A DNA stretch of 64,000 bases, taken from NCBI GenBank assembly GCA_934646815.1, contig CAKUEW010000004.1:1-64000 (forward strand), written 5' to 3'. Under the pieces are notes generated by a model. It saw nothing but the letters and a program-made list of their open reading frames with translations. It was not told the DNA's origin and made no database searches. This DNA comes from an uncultured Collinsella sp. (GTDB taxonomy: Bacteria > Actinomycetota > Coriobacteriia > Coriobacteriales > Coriobacteriaceae). This document shows, piece by piece, positions 7,786-15,918 of this stretch; the stretch's first letter is position 1, and every line of letters starts with the position of its first letter. Both the position numbers and the translations under genes were made by a program.

Positions 7786-8664
7786 ATGGCCGAACGCAAC
7801 TATCTGAGTATCGGCCAGGTCGTCAATTTACTTCGAGGCGCATACCCCGATCTTTCGAACTCCAAAATTAGATTTCTAGAAGATGAGGGGCTCATCACCC
7901 CTCATCGTACGCCTAAGGGGTATCGCCAGTACTCCAAGGAAGACGTTGACCGCCTCGAGGTCATCCTACACTTGCAGAAGACCCGCTACATGCCGCTCAA
8001 CGTGATCAAGCAGCGCCTGGAAAACGCCACGGACCTGTCCACGCTCGCCTACGAGGTGGGCCTGCTGTCCGATGTTCCGCTCAAGACGGAGCCCAAGGAG
8101 ACAAAGCAAAAGCTGCATCCCATCGAGACCATTCCCGATATGCTCGGTGTCGAGATCTCGTTTATCCGCTCCCTGGCAGAGAACGACCTCATTCGTATCA
8201 TCAAGAGCCCGCAGAACCGCGAGCTCGTCGATGGCCGCGATTTCCCGATCATCCGTTACTGCTCCGAGCTGTCGCGCTTCCATATCGAGCCGCGCAACCT
8301 GCGCCAGTACGTATCGTCTGCAAACCGCGAGTCCTCGATGTTTGAGCAGGTGCTCGTGAGCATGCTCGGCATGGATACCTCCGACGACGAGCGCGACGCC
8401 AAGCTCGAGCGCGCATTTAAAAAGCTGCACGATCTCACCGAGGGCGTGCATACCGCGCTGCTCAAGAATCGCGTCTTTGAGTCGCTCAACGCTGTGGTCG
8501 AGGACGCCGATATCGATGCCCTCGACGAGGAGATCGCACGCTCCGAATCCACCAAGGCCAAAAGCGAAGAGGCAGCCGCCCCTGTGGCCTCTCGCGAGGA
8601 ATCGCTCGTGAAGCCGCTCAAGGTCGTCCCTTCGCACAGTGCAACCGCCAACGCGGACAAATAA
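7786..8664 (+). CDS. MerR-family transcriptional regulator (Rv1828-like)
   Basis: DNA-binding regulator of 292 residues. The N-terminal MerR helix-turn-helix starts at YLSIGQVVNLLRGAYPDL and includes the wing motif KIRFLEDEGLITPHRTPKGYRQY in its usual place within the first 60 residues. The rest contains helical segments and an acidic low-complexity tail, with no Cys cluster for metal sensing. Mycobacterial Rv1828 has the same N-terminal pattern and the same position after garA. It begins three bases after the FHA stop, so the two are co-transcribed and probably act in one pathway. Targets are unknown. Confidence 0.85.
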   Translation: MAERNYLSIGQVVNLLRGAYPDLSNSKIRFLEDEGLITPHRTPKGYRQYSKEDVDRLEVILHLQKTRYMPLNVIKQRLENATDLSTLAYEVGLLSDVPLKTEPKETKQKLHPIETIPDMLGVEISFIRSLAENDLIRIIKSPQNRELVDGRDFPIIRYCSELSRFHIEPRNLRQYVSSANRESSMFEQVLVSMLGMDTSDDERDAKLERAFKKLHDLTEGVHTALLKNRVFESLNAVVEDADIDALDEEIARSESTKAKSEEAAAPVASREESLVKPLKVVPSHSATANADK

Positions 8665-8702
8665 ACGTTGCCGCAAACCGGCTTCCCATGAAAGGTTTCG
8701 CC

Positions 8703-9233
8703 ATGTACGACTTCGAATCTCATATCGTCGACATCCCCGACTATCCCGAGCCCGGAGTCGTCTTTAAGGACATTACGCCGCTCTTTGGCAATCCCGAAGC
8801 CCTGAAGGCTATGGTTGATGCCCTGGCAGAGCATTTTGCCGGTATGGGTATTACCAAGGTCGTGGGTCCTGAGGCCCGCGGCTTTATGGTCGGCGTGCCC
8901 GTGGCCGTCGCACTGGGCGCCGGCTTTGTTCCCGCACGTAAGCCCGGCAAACTGCCGCGCAAGACGGTGAGCGAGAGCTACGAACTCGAATATGGCACCG
9001 ATTCCATCGAGATCCACGCCGACGCCATCACCTCTAAAGATACCGTGTTGATTCTGGACGACTTGGTCGCGACGGGCGGAACCGTCGAGGCAACAGGTAA
9101 ACTGGTGCGAGATATGGGCGCAAAGCTCGTGGGTTACGGTTGTATCCTTGAGCTTGCGTTTCTCAACCCGCGCGAGAAGCTCACGCCTTCCAACGAGGAC
9201 GTCGAGCTCTTTAGCCTGGTAACGGTCGACTAG
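8703..9233 (+). CDS. apt: Adenine phosphoribosyltransferase
   Basis: Purine salvage enzyme converting adenine and PRPP to AMP in the cytoplasm. The 176-residue protein has the PRPP-binding loop VLILDDLVATGGTVEA, the N-terminal signature DYPEPGVVFKDITPLF and GPEARGFMVGVPVA. Length matches the family (about 170-180). The ATG at 8703 is chosen over 8688 because AAAGG lies 7 bases before it. It follows the MerR gene by 38 bases in the same direction. Confidence 0.95.
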   Translation: MYDFESHIVDIPDYPEPGVVFKDITPLFGNPEALKAMVDALAEHFAGMGITKVVGPEARGFMVGVPVAVALGAGFVPARKPGKLPRKTVSESYELEYGTDSIEIHADAITSKDTVLILDDLVATGGTVEATGKLVRDMGAKLVGYGCILELAFLNPREKLTPSNEDVELFSLVTVD

Positions 9234-9265
9234 CCGCTACCCTTAGATACCGGAAAGGAAGCTCC

Positions 9266-10384
9266 ATGCGCACAGCAAACACGCACAAAAACATGGCACG
9301 CTGCGCTGCTACGGCAACCCTCGCTTGTGTTTTGGGCCTGGGCCTCACGGCCCCGGCCTATGCCGATACCGCATCCGATCTTGCCGCTGCTCGCACCAAA
9401 CTGGAGCAGATTGGCACGCAAACCCAGCAGATCTACGACGAGCTCGCCACTCAGACGCAGGCGCTCGACCAGACTGCTGGCGAGATCACGCAAAAGCAGC
9501 AGGAGATCGCTGATGGCCAGGCCAAGCTTTCCACCTACGTTGCCGGCGAGTACAAGACCGGCGGCCTGAGCCTGCTTCAGGTTCTGACCGGTGTCGATGA
9601 CCTGGGCGACATGCTCAACCGCCTGTTCTACTACGGTAAGGTGTCCGACAAACAGGCCCAGACCATCCAAGAGGTCAAGGAGCTCAAGCAGGAGCTCACC
9701 GATAAACAGGCCGAGCAGGAGAAGAACGTCGCCGCCACGCAAAAGAAGGTCGACGAGCTCAACGCTCAGCAAGCCGAGGCTCAGAGCATTGTGAACTCCC
9801 TTGATTCTCAGCTGCAGGCCGAGCTTGCCGCAGAGGCTGAGGCCAACGCAGCACTGCAGGCCGGCATTAACGCCAGCACTGCCGACAAGGCGACAATGAG
9901 CACCGAGACGGCCGGCACGACTGAGAATACCAATACCAACAACAATAACGGTGGCCAGACCAACAATAACCAGGGCGGCAACATGCAGACCACGCCGACG
10001 CCTCAGCCCTCGACGCCCGCTCCGGCTCCGACGCCTTCCGCACCGAGCCAGTCTGTTGACGGTGGCACCGTCGTTTCGCGCGCTTACAGCAAGCTTGGCT
10101 GCGCCTATTCCTGGGGCGGCATTGGCCCGGACAGCTTCGACTGCTCCGGCTTTGTAAGCTACTGCCTCACCGGCCGCTACTGCCGCCTGGGCACCACCGG
10201 CACGTTCATGGGTTGGACCCGCGTTTCCGATCCGCAGCCGGGCGACGTTGTGGTTAACTCCTACCACACCGGCATCTACATTGGCAACGGTCAGATGATT
10301 CATGCCTCCGACTACAATACGGGCGTTATCATCAGCTCCGTTGCAGCCGGCATGAATAACAACTACATCTTCGTGCGCTACTAA
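9266..10384 (+). CDS. Secreted NlpC/P60 peptidoglycan hydrolase with coiled coil
   Basis: Exported cell-wall hydrolase of 372 residues, probably a D,L-endopeptidase cutting stem peptides. A signal peptide (ATLACVLGLGLTAPAYA) is followed by a long coiled coil, about residues 35-200, rich in Gln, Glu, Lys and Ala, as in CwlO/RipA-type enzymes. An Asn/Thr/Pro-rich linker then leads to the NlpC/P60 domain. Catalytic Cys293 lies in DSFDCSGFVSYC, with His334 in YHTGIYIGNGQMIHAS. The coiled coil in such enzymes often keeps them inactive until an FtsEX-type complex acts; no such complex is in the window. A strong terminator follows at 10409. Confidence 0.93.
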   Translation: MRTANTHKNMARCAATATLACVLGLGLTAPAYADTASDLAAARTKLEQIGTQTQQIYDELATQTQALDQTAGEITQKQQEIADGQAKLSTYVAGEYKTGGLSLLQVLTGVDDLGDMLNRLFYYGKVSDKQAQTIQEVKELKQELTDKQAEQEKNVAATQKKVDELNAQQAEAQSIVNSLDSQLQAELAAEAEANAALQAGINASTADKATMSTETAGTTENTNTNNNNGGQTNNNQGGNMQTTPTPQPSTPAPAPTPSAPSQSVDGGTVVSRAYSKLGCAYSWGGIGPDSFDCSGFVSYCLTGRYCRLGTTGTFMGWTRVSDPQPGDVVVNSYHTGIYIGNGQMIHASDYNTGVIISSVAAGMNNNYIFVRY

Positions 10385-10408
10385 GCTTTTATAACAGCGA
10401 ACGGATTT

Positions 10409-10448
10409 GGACCCCGCGGCTTTTGGGCTGCGGGGTCCATTGTTTTGG
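10409..10448 (+). terminator. Rho-independent terminator after NlpC/P60 gene
   Basis: GGACCCCGC at 10409-10417 pairs perfectly with 10430-10438, followed by ATTGTTTTGG. It ends the plus-strand run that starts at 6577. Confidence 0.85.
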
Positions 10449-10475
10449 GTGCAACGTCATTTTTAGTAAGGCAAC

Positions 10476-10500
10476 CTATCTAGTTTTGAATACTAGATAG
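10476..10500. promoter_or_regulatory. Palindromic operator candidate upstream of first degV
   Basis: CTATCTAGT and ACTAGATAG are perfect 9-base arms around a 7-base centre. The left part TATCTAGTTTTGAATAC (10477-10493) recurs with one change at 12139-12155 upstream of the second degV and the DUF1836 gene. A -10-like TATAAT follows at 10526-10531. Sharing between co-located paralogs suggests a binding site of the intervening DUF1836 regulator. Confidence 0.6.
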
Positions 10501-10525
10501 ACGTCGCATCAGACGGCAAGATGGC

Positions 10526-10531
10526 TATAAT
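10526..10531 (+). promoter_or_regulatory. -10 element TATAAT of first degV
   Basis: Exact TATAAT 29 bases before the start codon. The -35 region (10503-10508, GTCGCA) is poor, and the palindrome at 10476-10500 lies directly upstream of it, so an activator or competing repressor is possible. Confidence 0.5.
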
Positions 10532-10560
10532 TATTGAGGAACAACTAGAAAGGACCCTCT

Positions 10561-11427
10561 ATGAGCTGGGCACTTATCTCCGATTCGAGCTGCAACCTCC
10601 GCGATTGGCAACCGACCGCGCCCCATACCACCTTTGCATTCGCACCCCTCAAGATCCGAGTGGGGGAGCGTGAATATGTCGACGATCTCACGCTCGACGT
10701 TCATGAGCTCAATTGCGCCGTACAGGCAGAGACGAGTGCTTCTTCGAGCGCCTGTCCCAGCGTGGGCGAGTGGGCCGAGCTCTTTAAGCTCGCTGATAAG
10801 ACAATCTGCATGCCCATCTCCGAGGGTGTCTCGGGGAGTTACAACGCGGCTGCGACCGCGCGCGACATGGTGCTTGCCGAGGAACCGGACCGCCAGATCC
10901 ATCTGGTCAATTCGCGTGCGGCAGGCGGCAAGATGGACCTGATCTTTTTGCTGTTCAACCGCTATCTCGCGAACAATCCCGGTGTTTCATTTGAGGATGC
11001 CTGCGCCCACTTCGATAGCCTCGAGCAAAACAGCAAGATTCTCTTCAATCTGTGCAATTATGAGAACCTCGCGAAGGCTGGACGCATCCCCAAGGCCGCT
11101 GGCGCCATTGCCAACAAACTCAATATTCGTGTTCTGGGAACAGCGAGCGAAGCAGGCGAAATCAAACTGATCGGTCACACTCGCGGCGAAAAGAAGATGT
11201 TGACCAAGATCGTCGATACTATGGAAGCCGAGGGCTTTACGGGCGGCGAGGTCGTTATCGACCATGTCGAGAATGAGGCAGGTGCCCAGGCACTGGCAGA
11301 TCGAATTGTCGAGCGCTGGCCCGACTCCAAGACGATTATCATGCCCTGCAACGGCCTCGATTCATACTACGCCGAGATGCACGGTCTCATTATCGGCTAC
11401 GGCATGGGCGTGGCTTCCGGTCGCTAA
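10561..11427 (+). CDS. DegV family fatty-acid-binding protein (copy 1)
   Basis: Cytoplasmic protein of 288 residues in the DegV/FakB family, which hold a fatty acid for phosphorylation by FakA. The start MSWALISDSSCNLRDW corresponds to the usual TDSTADL motif. GVSGSYNAAATARDM and LVNSRAAGGKMDL are the conserved Ser/Gly lipid-binding loops. GRIPKAAGAIANKLNI is the conserved central segment. AAAGGA precedes the ATG. It is closely similar over its whole length to the protein at 12223-13086, pointing to a duplication now split by a regulator gene. No fakA kinase gene is nearby. Confidence 0.9.
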   Translation: MSWALISDSSCNLRDWQPTAPHTTFAFAPLKIRVGEREYVDDLTLDVHELNCAVQAETSASSSACPSVGEWAELFKLADKTICMPISEGVSGSYNAAATARDMVLAEEPDRQIHLVNSRAAGGKMDLIFLLFNRYLANNPGVSFEDACAHFDSLEQNSKILFNLCNYENLAKAGRIPKAAGAIANKLNIRVLGTASEAGEIKLIGHTRGEKKMLTKIVDTMEAEGFTGGEVVIDHVENEAGAQALADRIVERWPDSKTIIMPCNGLDSYYAEMHGLIIGYGMGVASGR

Positions 11428-11449
11428 CTTTTAACCACCAAAAACAACA

Positions 11450-11474
11450 GTGGGGCAAGATTGCCTTGTCCCAC
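11450..11474 (-). terminator. Terminator of the DUF1836 gene
   Basis: Ten-base arms with one mismatch (GTGGGGCAAG / CTTGTCCCAC) enclose five bases. On the minus strand the hairpin is followed by TGTTGTTTTTGG. It could also slow the convergent degV transcript. Confidence 0.7.
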
Positions 11475-11488
11475 CACCTCGCAGGTCG

Positions 11489-12100
11489 CTAACTGCTAAA
11501 CCCATTGAACTTAAGGTAACTCATCAGATACGCCTTCGACACAAAGGACGAGACGGCGCTGCGAACGAGCAGTGACTCACGCGTCACCTGATGGGCCGTG
11601 TCGGGCACAGGAACCTGCTCGACCGAAAAAGCCGCACGAATCGAAGCCTCGAGCTGGTCAACTACATAATCAAAGGCCGTAGGGGCATCGTAGCTCAAGC
11701 GCTGGATGTTAAAGAGGGCCTGAACGGCAGCGATGGGCAGCACCTGCTTAAAAATGCAGATGGTAATAAGACGAGCAATCTGCTCGCGACCATATTGCTT
11801 TTTAACCGGAGCCGGAACCAGGCCCACCTTCACGTAGTTGTTGATCATCGAAGGGGTAATAACGGGCTGCTCCACGCAAATCGAAAGCGGCTCCATCCAC
11901 AGCGCGACATACTCAATCACTTGATCGCGATAGAGCGTCACATTGGGCAGCTGATCATAGCGCGGCAGGCTCAGCGTATTGAGCTTACGCACAATATCTG
12001 ACTGAATAAATGCATCAGGCAGTACCGTCGGCTGAATATCCTCAGGCTTAATGCTAACCGACGTATCGGACATCGGAATGACGTGTTTAACGTGGTTCAT
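11489..12100 (-). CDS. DUF1836 (YkrK-type) regulator
   Basis: A 203-residue protein of the DUF1836 family, whose B. subtilis member YkrK represses htpX. The middle part has a MerR-like helix-turn-helix pattern (VITPSMINNYVKVGLVPAPVKKQYGREQIARLITI), then a helical domain possibly for dimerisation. The ATG at 12100 has GGAGG six bases upstream. It lies between two degV paralogs, divergent from copy 2. A shared palindromic motif lies in front of both degV genes and of this gene, so autoregulation plus control of both lipid-binding proteins is plausible. The signal it senses is unknown. Confidence 0.8.
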   Translation of the reverse strand: MNHVKHVIPMSDTSVSIKPEDIQPTVLPDAFIQSDIVRKLNTLSLPRYDQLPNVTLYRDQVIEYVALWMEPLSICVEQPVITPSMINNYVKVGLVPAPVKKQYGREQIARLITICIFKQVLPIAAVQALFNIQRLSYDAPTAFDYVVDQLEASIRAAFSVEQVPVPDTAHQVTRESLLVRSAVSSFVSKAYLMSYLKFNGFSS

Positions 12101-12132
12101 ATGGTGCCTCCGTTCGTTTTCTATATTGTATT

Positions 12133-12155
12133 CTAGATTATCTAGTTTTGCATAC
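12133..12155. promoter_or_regulatory. Shared operator candidate between DUF1836 gene and second degV
   Basis: CTAGAT-T-ATCTAG (12133-12145) is a palindrome, and TATCTAGTTTTGCATAC (12139-12155) matches the site before copy 1 at 16 of 17 positions. It lies in the 122-base divergent gap, where it could control both directions. Confidence 0.6.
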
Positions 12156-12222
12156 CACTATAGGGCGTTCTTTGATACATTAACAGCATACGAACAGCAT
12201 GTACTGCCGAAAGGACCCGACT

Positions 12223-13086
12223 ATGAGCTGGGCTCTCGTCTCTGATTCGAGCTGCAATCTCCGCGATTGGCCGCCTAGCGCCCCGGACACCATTTATCGA
12301 TTCGCGCCGCTCAAGATTCGAGTAGGGGAGGAAGAATACGTCGACGACCTCTCGCTGGACGTCGACGCCTTTAATCAGGTCATCTTTAACGAAACGACCG
12401 CTTCCTCGACGAGCTGTTCTAGCGTAGGGGAGTGGGCGGAACTGTTTAGGCTTGCCGATAAGACGATCTGCATGCCTATTTCGGAGATCGTCTCGGGCAG
12501 CTTCAACGCCGCAGCAACCGCTCGCGATATGGTGCTTGCAGAGGATCCGCAACGGCAGATCTATCTCGTCAACTCGCGTGGCGCAGGCGCCAAACTCGAT
12601 TTGATCTTTATATTATTCGATAGGTACCTAAAGAATAATCCTAATGTATCGTTTGAAGATGCGTGCACCTATTTTGAACAGTTGGAAGCACATAGCAAAC
12701 TGCTCTTTAACCTGTGCAATTACGAGAATCTCGCTAAATCTGGCCGCATGCCCAAGGTAGCGGGACTTGTCGCCAATAAACTGAATATCCGCCTGTTGGG
12801 AACGGCGACCGAGAAGGGTGAAATTAAGGTTATCGGCCCTGCACGCGGAGAGAAAAAGATGTTCAAGAAGATTCTGTCCGTCATGGAAGAAGCTGGCTTT
12901 GCAGGCGGCGACTTTGTAATCGATCACGTCAACAACCTGAAAGGTGCCGAGGCGCTTGCCGATCACATCATCATGAGATGGCCAGGATCCAATCCTATCT
13001 TTTTGCCGTGCACAGGCCTGTGCTCGTACTATGCCGAAATGAACGGTATGATCGTTGGCTTTGGCTGGGGTCCGGCAAGCAAGTAA
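12223..13086 (+). CDS. DegV family fatty-acid-binding protein (copy 2)
   Basis: Paralog of the protein at 10561-11427, 287 residues, with the same landmarks: MSWALVSDSSCNLRDW, EIVSGSFNAAATARDM, VNSRGAGAKLDL, NLCNYENLAKSGRMPK and the C-terminal YYAEMNGMIVGFGWG. The ATG at 12223 is chosen because AAAGGA lies 7 bases upstream and the N-terminus then matches copy 1 exactly. It probably presents a fatty acid to a FakA-type kinase, with a different chain preference from copy 1 (inference). Expression is likely tied to the divergent DUF1836 regulator. It ends in a convergent terminator shared with trxB. Confidence 0.9.
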   Translation: MSWALVSDSSCNLRDWPPSAPDTIYRFAPLKIRVGEEEYVDDLSLDVDAFNQVIFNETTASSTSCSSVGEWAELFRLADKTICMPISEIVSGSFNAAATARDMVLAEDPQRQIYLVNSRGAGAKLDLIFILFDRYLKNNPNVSFEDACTYFEQLEAHSKLLFNLCNYENLAKSGRMPKVAGLVANKLNIRLLGTATEKGEIKVIGPARGEKKMFKKILSVMEEAGFAGGDFVIDHVNNLKGAEALADHIIMRWPGSNPIFLPCTGLCSYYAEMNGMIVGFGWGPASK

Positions 13087-13125
13087 ATTGATGGGACGGC
13101 ACATCAACGCCCCGTCCCATCAATT
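13086..13125. terminator. Bidirectional terminator between degV and trxB
   Basis: A perfect 14-base inverted repeat (AATTGATGGGACGG, 13086-13099 with 13112-13125) begins at the degV stop codon. A/T-rich flanks on both sides allow it to act on both convergent transcripts. Confidence 0.75.
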
Positions 13126-13167
13126 AGATTAGAAGACAGCAACCTTACATAAGATATATTATCGTAC

Positions 13168-14106
13168 TTATCCGCGTAAGAAAGCGTATGCGCAGGTTGC
13201 CGCTATAGCGCCGTCAGAAACGGCAGTAACAACCTGACGTAAACGCTTGGAACGAATATCGCCGGCAGCAAACAAGCCCGGAGTCCTGGTGGCCATCGAC
13301 TCATCCGTCAAGATGCCGCCGTCGGGTGCCAGATCGACCAGATGCTCAACGAGCTCGGTATGAGGCTGCGTTCCCGTAAAGACAAAGATGCCAAACGAGC
13401 CCGGCTCAAAGGTCTCAGCATGTGTCTCACCGGTCGCATTGTCCTTAAAGGTGATCGTCGTAGGCATCGTATCGCCCGACAGCTCCACAATACTAGTTTG
13501 GTACCTAACTGAAATATTGTCCTTAGTAAGCACCTTTTGGACCACGCCCTCGGGTGCACGGAACTGATCGCGACGCAGCACGATGGTCACGCTGCTAGCA
13601 ATCTCGGACAGGAACAATGCCTCCTCGCAAGCGGCATTACCGCCGCCAATGACAAAGACTTGCTTACCACGGAAGAACATGCCATCGCACGTTGCGCAAT
13701 ACGACACACCGCGCCCGCGATATGTGTCCTCGCCAACAAAGCCAGCCGCACGCGGCGTAGCACCCATACAGGCAATAACACTCGAAGCGACCGTATCGCC
13801 CTCATCATGATGAATGGTGAACTTGGTCGAGTCGGCGTCGTAATCGATACCCGTCACCATGCTCCAGGCAACCTGTGCACCCAGCCCCTCAGCATGTTGC
13901 TGAAAACGTTCACCCAGCTCGGCACCGCTCAGCAGCGGAATGCCGGGATAGTTCTCGACCTCGTTGGTCGTGGCGATCTGACCGCCTGGCATGCCTTGCT
14001 CGAACACCATGGTCGCAAGGTTGGCGCGTGCGGCATAAATAGCGGCAGCGTATCCAGCAGGGCCGCCGCCGATAATTGCAACATCGATCGGCTGATCGGT
14101 AGTCAT
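13168..14106 (-). CDS. trxB: Thioredoxin-disulfide reductase
   Basis: Flavoenzyme of 312 residues that reduces thioredoxin with NADPH. FAD-binding GGGPAGYAAAIYAARA lies at the N-terminus, the redox pair Cys137/Cys140 is in CATCDG, NADPH-binding GGGNAACEEALFL follows, and the C-terminal FAD motif is TPGLFAAGDIR. The ATG at 14106 has GAGAGGAT upstream; the open frame extends further, but without homology. It is divergent from a glycosyltransferase gene with a 117-base gap and convergent with degV copy 2. No thioredoxin gene is adjacent. Confidence 0.95.
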   Translation of the reverse strand: MTTDQPIDVAIIGGGPAGYAAAIYAARANLATMVFEQGMPGGQIATTNEVENYPGIPLLSGAELGERFQQHAEGLGAQVAWSMVTGIDYDADSTKFTIHHDEGDTVASSVIACMGATPRAAGFVGEDTYRGRGVSYCATCDGMFFRGKQVFVIGGGNAACEEALFLSEIASSVTIVLRRDQFRAPEGVVQKVLTKDNISVRYQTSIVELSGDTMPTTITFKDNATGETHAETFEPGSFGIFVFTGTQPHTELVEHLVDLAPDGGILTDESMATRTPGLFAAGDIRSKRLRQVVTAVSDGAIAATCAYAFLRG

Positions 14107-14223
14107 TGAATATCCTCTCGTCGAAACATTGACGTTCTTTGCGCTCTTACCCAAATTTACGTGAACATGACAGTCATGCACTACAATGTTAATCTGCGAA
14201 ACAAGGCCGAAGGGGAGTTATCG

Positions 14224-15525
14224 ATGGATCAAAAGCAGACGGGCGAAGACGCTCCCCTGCCCACGCAAGACACTCCCCAACCGGAGAAAACGACGCTTTT
14301 GCCTGCACAGAAGCCCTTGGTGACCATTGTGCACGCCTCGGTGGGATCGGGCCACAAAGCAGCCGCCAACGCCATCGCGCAGGCGTTTGACCTCATTCGC
14401 GGCACAAAAGGCATTCCGGAGGATGTTGAGGTTGAGGTGCTCGATATCCTCGATTTTGGGCGCATTAAATTCGACGGCAATAAAACCGCGGCATCCTTTA
14501 CCGGCGCTACGCGACCAATTTATGACCTGACCTGGCGATATACGTTTACAGGACATTTGCTCTGGGGCGGTGGTACGGCTTGGTCACGCATTATGTTCCC
14601 TGCCTTTAACGAATATGTCCGCACCCGCAGGCCCATAGCCGTGGTCGCAACACACATTACAGCTGCCAATGTCGCCGTAGGCGCCCGCGTTATCACAGGC
14701 ATCGATTACCCGGTCATCTGCGTACCAACGGACTATGAAGTCGAAGGCTTTTGGCCCCACAAGGACACCGACCTATTCTGCGTAGCTAACGAATTTATGG
14801 CCGAGACGCTGCGCCCCCGCAAGGTTCTTGAGTCCAAGATTCGCATTACCGGCATTCCCATTCGCGCGGGCTTCGATACCGACTACAACCGCGAAGAAGA
14901 TCTGAAGAAGTTTAACCTTCCCGTCGACAAAACCGTCGTGCTCGTGATGGCCGGCGCAAGTCTGCCGCAGCCCTACGTGCGCTTCCGCGCCGCAATGGAC
15001 CACACGCTCCCCTTCCTACGCGGCTTTGAGGACATGCACTTTGTCTTTTTGCCGGGCAAGGACACGGAGTACGCCACGCGCCTTAAAACGCTCTTCGAAG
15101 CCATGAAGCTCGAGAACGTGACAGTGCTGGACTACGTCGACGACATGGCAGCCCTCATGCACGGCTGCGATCTCGCAATTCTAAAGTCGGGCGGCCTCAC
15201 CGTAACCGAATGTCTGTGCGCGCATTTGCCGATGATCCTGCTGGGCAAGTCCTATGGCCAGGAAAAGGCCAACACCACCATGCTCACGGGCATGGGCGCC
15301 AGTATGCACGTCACCACCGCGCGAGAGCTCATTGTGACGCTACGCCATCTACACAATCATCCCGAGTCACTGAAAGCCCTGCTCATCAACGGCGAAGTAC
15401 TACGCCGCCCCCACGCAGCAGAAGACATCGCCATCGCCACCATGGAGCTAACCGGCAAGCCCCAAAAACGAAAACGAGCCTTCTGCCGCTTCTACTGGGG
15501 CGGCAAGCCAGCGCATATCCGCTAG
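14224..15525 (+). CDS. UgtP/MGDG-synthase-type glycosyltransferase
   Basis: Glycosyltransferase of 433 residues that probably adds a sugar to diacylglycerol or another lipid at the inner membrane face. After a disordered N-terminus of about 35 residues, TIVHASVGSGHKAAANAIAQAF is the MGDG synthase N-terminal domain. The C-terminal half is GT-B-like: VLVMAGASLPQPY, VTVLDYVDDMAALMHGCDLAILKSGGLTVTECLC matches the nucleotide-sugar-binding signature (GG-x-T-x-x-E). The ATG at 14224 is preceded by AAGGGGAG. The C-terminus is strongly basic (KPQKRKRAFCRFYWGGK), fitting peripheral membrane binding. Sugar donor and acceptor cannot be read from the sequence. Confidence 0.85.
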   Translation: MDQKQTGEDAPLPTQDTPQPEKTTLLPAQKPLVTIVHASVGSGHKAAANAIAQAFDLIRGTKGIPEDVEVEVLDILDFGRIKFDGNKTAASFTGATRPIYDLTWRYTFTGHLLWGGGTAWSRIMFPAFNEYVRTRRPIAVVATHITAANVAVGARVITGIDYPVICVPTDYEVEGFWPHKDTDLFCVANEFMAETLRPRKVLESKIRITGIPIRAGFDTDYNREEDLKKFNLPVDKTVVLVMAGASLPQPYVRFRAAMDHTLPFLRGFEDMHFVFLPGKDTEYATRLKTLFEAMKLENVTVLDYVDDMAALMHGCDLAILKSGGLTVTECLCAHLPMILLGKSYGQEKANTTMLTGMGASMHVTTARELIVTLRHLHNHPESLKALLINGEVLRRPHAAEDIAIATMELTGKPQKRKRAFCRFYWGGKPAHIR

Positions 15526-15538
15526 CGTTTTAATGTCC

Positions 15539-15651
15539 GCTCGCCTGCGGGAGGCCCCTATATATCATTCCATGCTCAAACATTCTCGCTTCGCTTCGCT
15601 CGCTGCGAAACTACGCGCGGGACGATATATAGGGGCCTCCCGCAGGCGAGC
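15539..15651 (-). repeat. Palindromic repeat element, copy A
   Basis: Perfect 28-base arms at 15539-15566 and 15624-15651 enclose a 57-base loop region. A core at 15561-15617 is identical at 56 of 57 positions to the reverse complement of copy B. The outer stem sequence differs completely from copy B yet pairs perfectly. Confidence 0.8.
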
Positions 15652-15724
15652 TACGGTTGCACAACTGCAGCTACACCGGATTCTCGCCACTAGAACCAGC
15701 GAAGGTAAAACCAATAATAAATCT

Positions 15725-15790
15725 TAGTAACTGGCCGATGCGACAAAGGAATGCTCTCTTTGTCGCATCGGCCAGCTACTAGGTTTTAAT
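15725..15790. terminator. Long hairpin, probable bidirectional terminator
   Basis: Arms of 24 bases with one mismatch (15725-15748 and 15758-15781, containing GGCCGATGCGACAAAG) with a 9-base loop, followed on plus by GGTTTTAATT and flanked on minus by A/T-rich sequence. It separates the convergent glycosyltransferase and dut genes. Confidence 0.75.
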
Positions 15791-15809
15791 TATTTCAAGC
15801 ATGTAGCCG

Positions 15810-15912
15810 CCCGCCCGTGTCTCACCTATATCGTTCCACGCGCAGTTTCGCAGCGAGCGAAGCGAAGCGAGAATGTTTGAGCATGGAATGATATAGGTGA
15901 GACACGGGCGGG
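15810..15912 (+). repeat. Palindromic repeat element, copy B
   Basis: 28-base arms with one mismatch at 15810-15837 and 15885-15912. The core at 15839-15895 matches copy A in opposite orientation. The inner stem CTATATC/GATATAG is shared with copy A; the outer stem is unrelated in sequence but still complementary. Confidence 0.8.
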
Positions 15913-15918
15913 AGGGAT

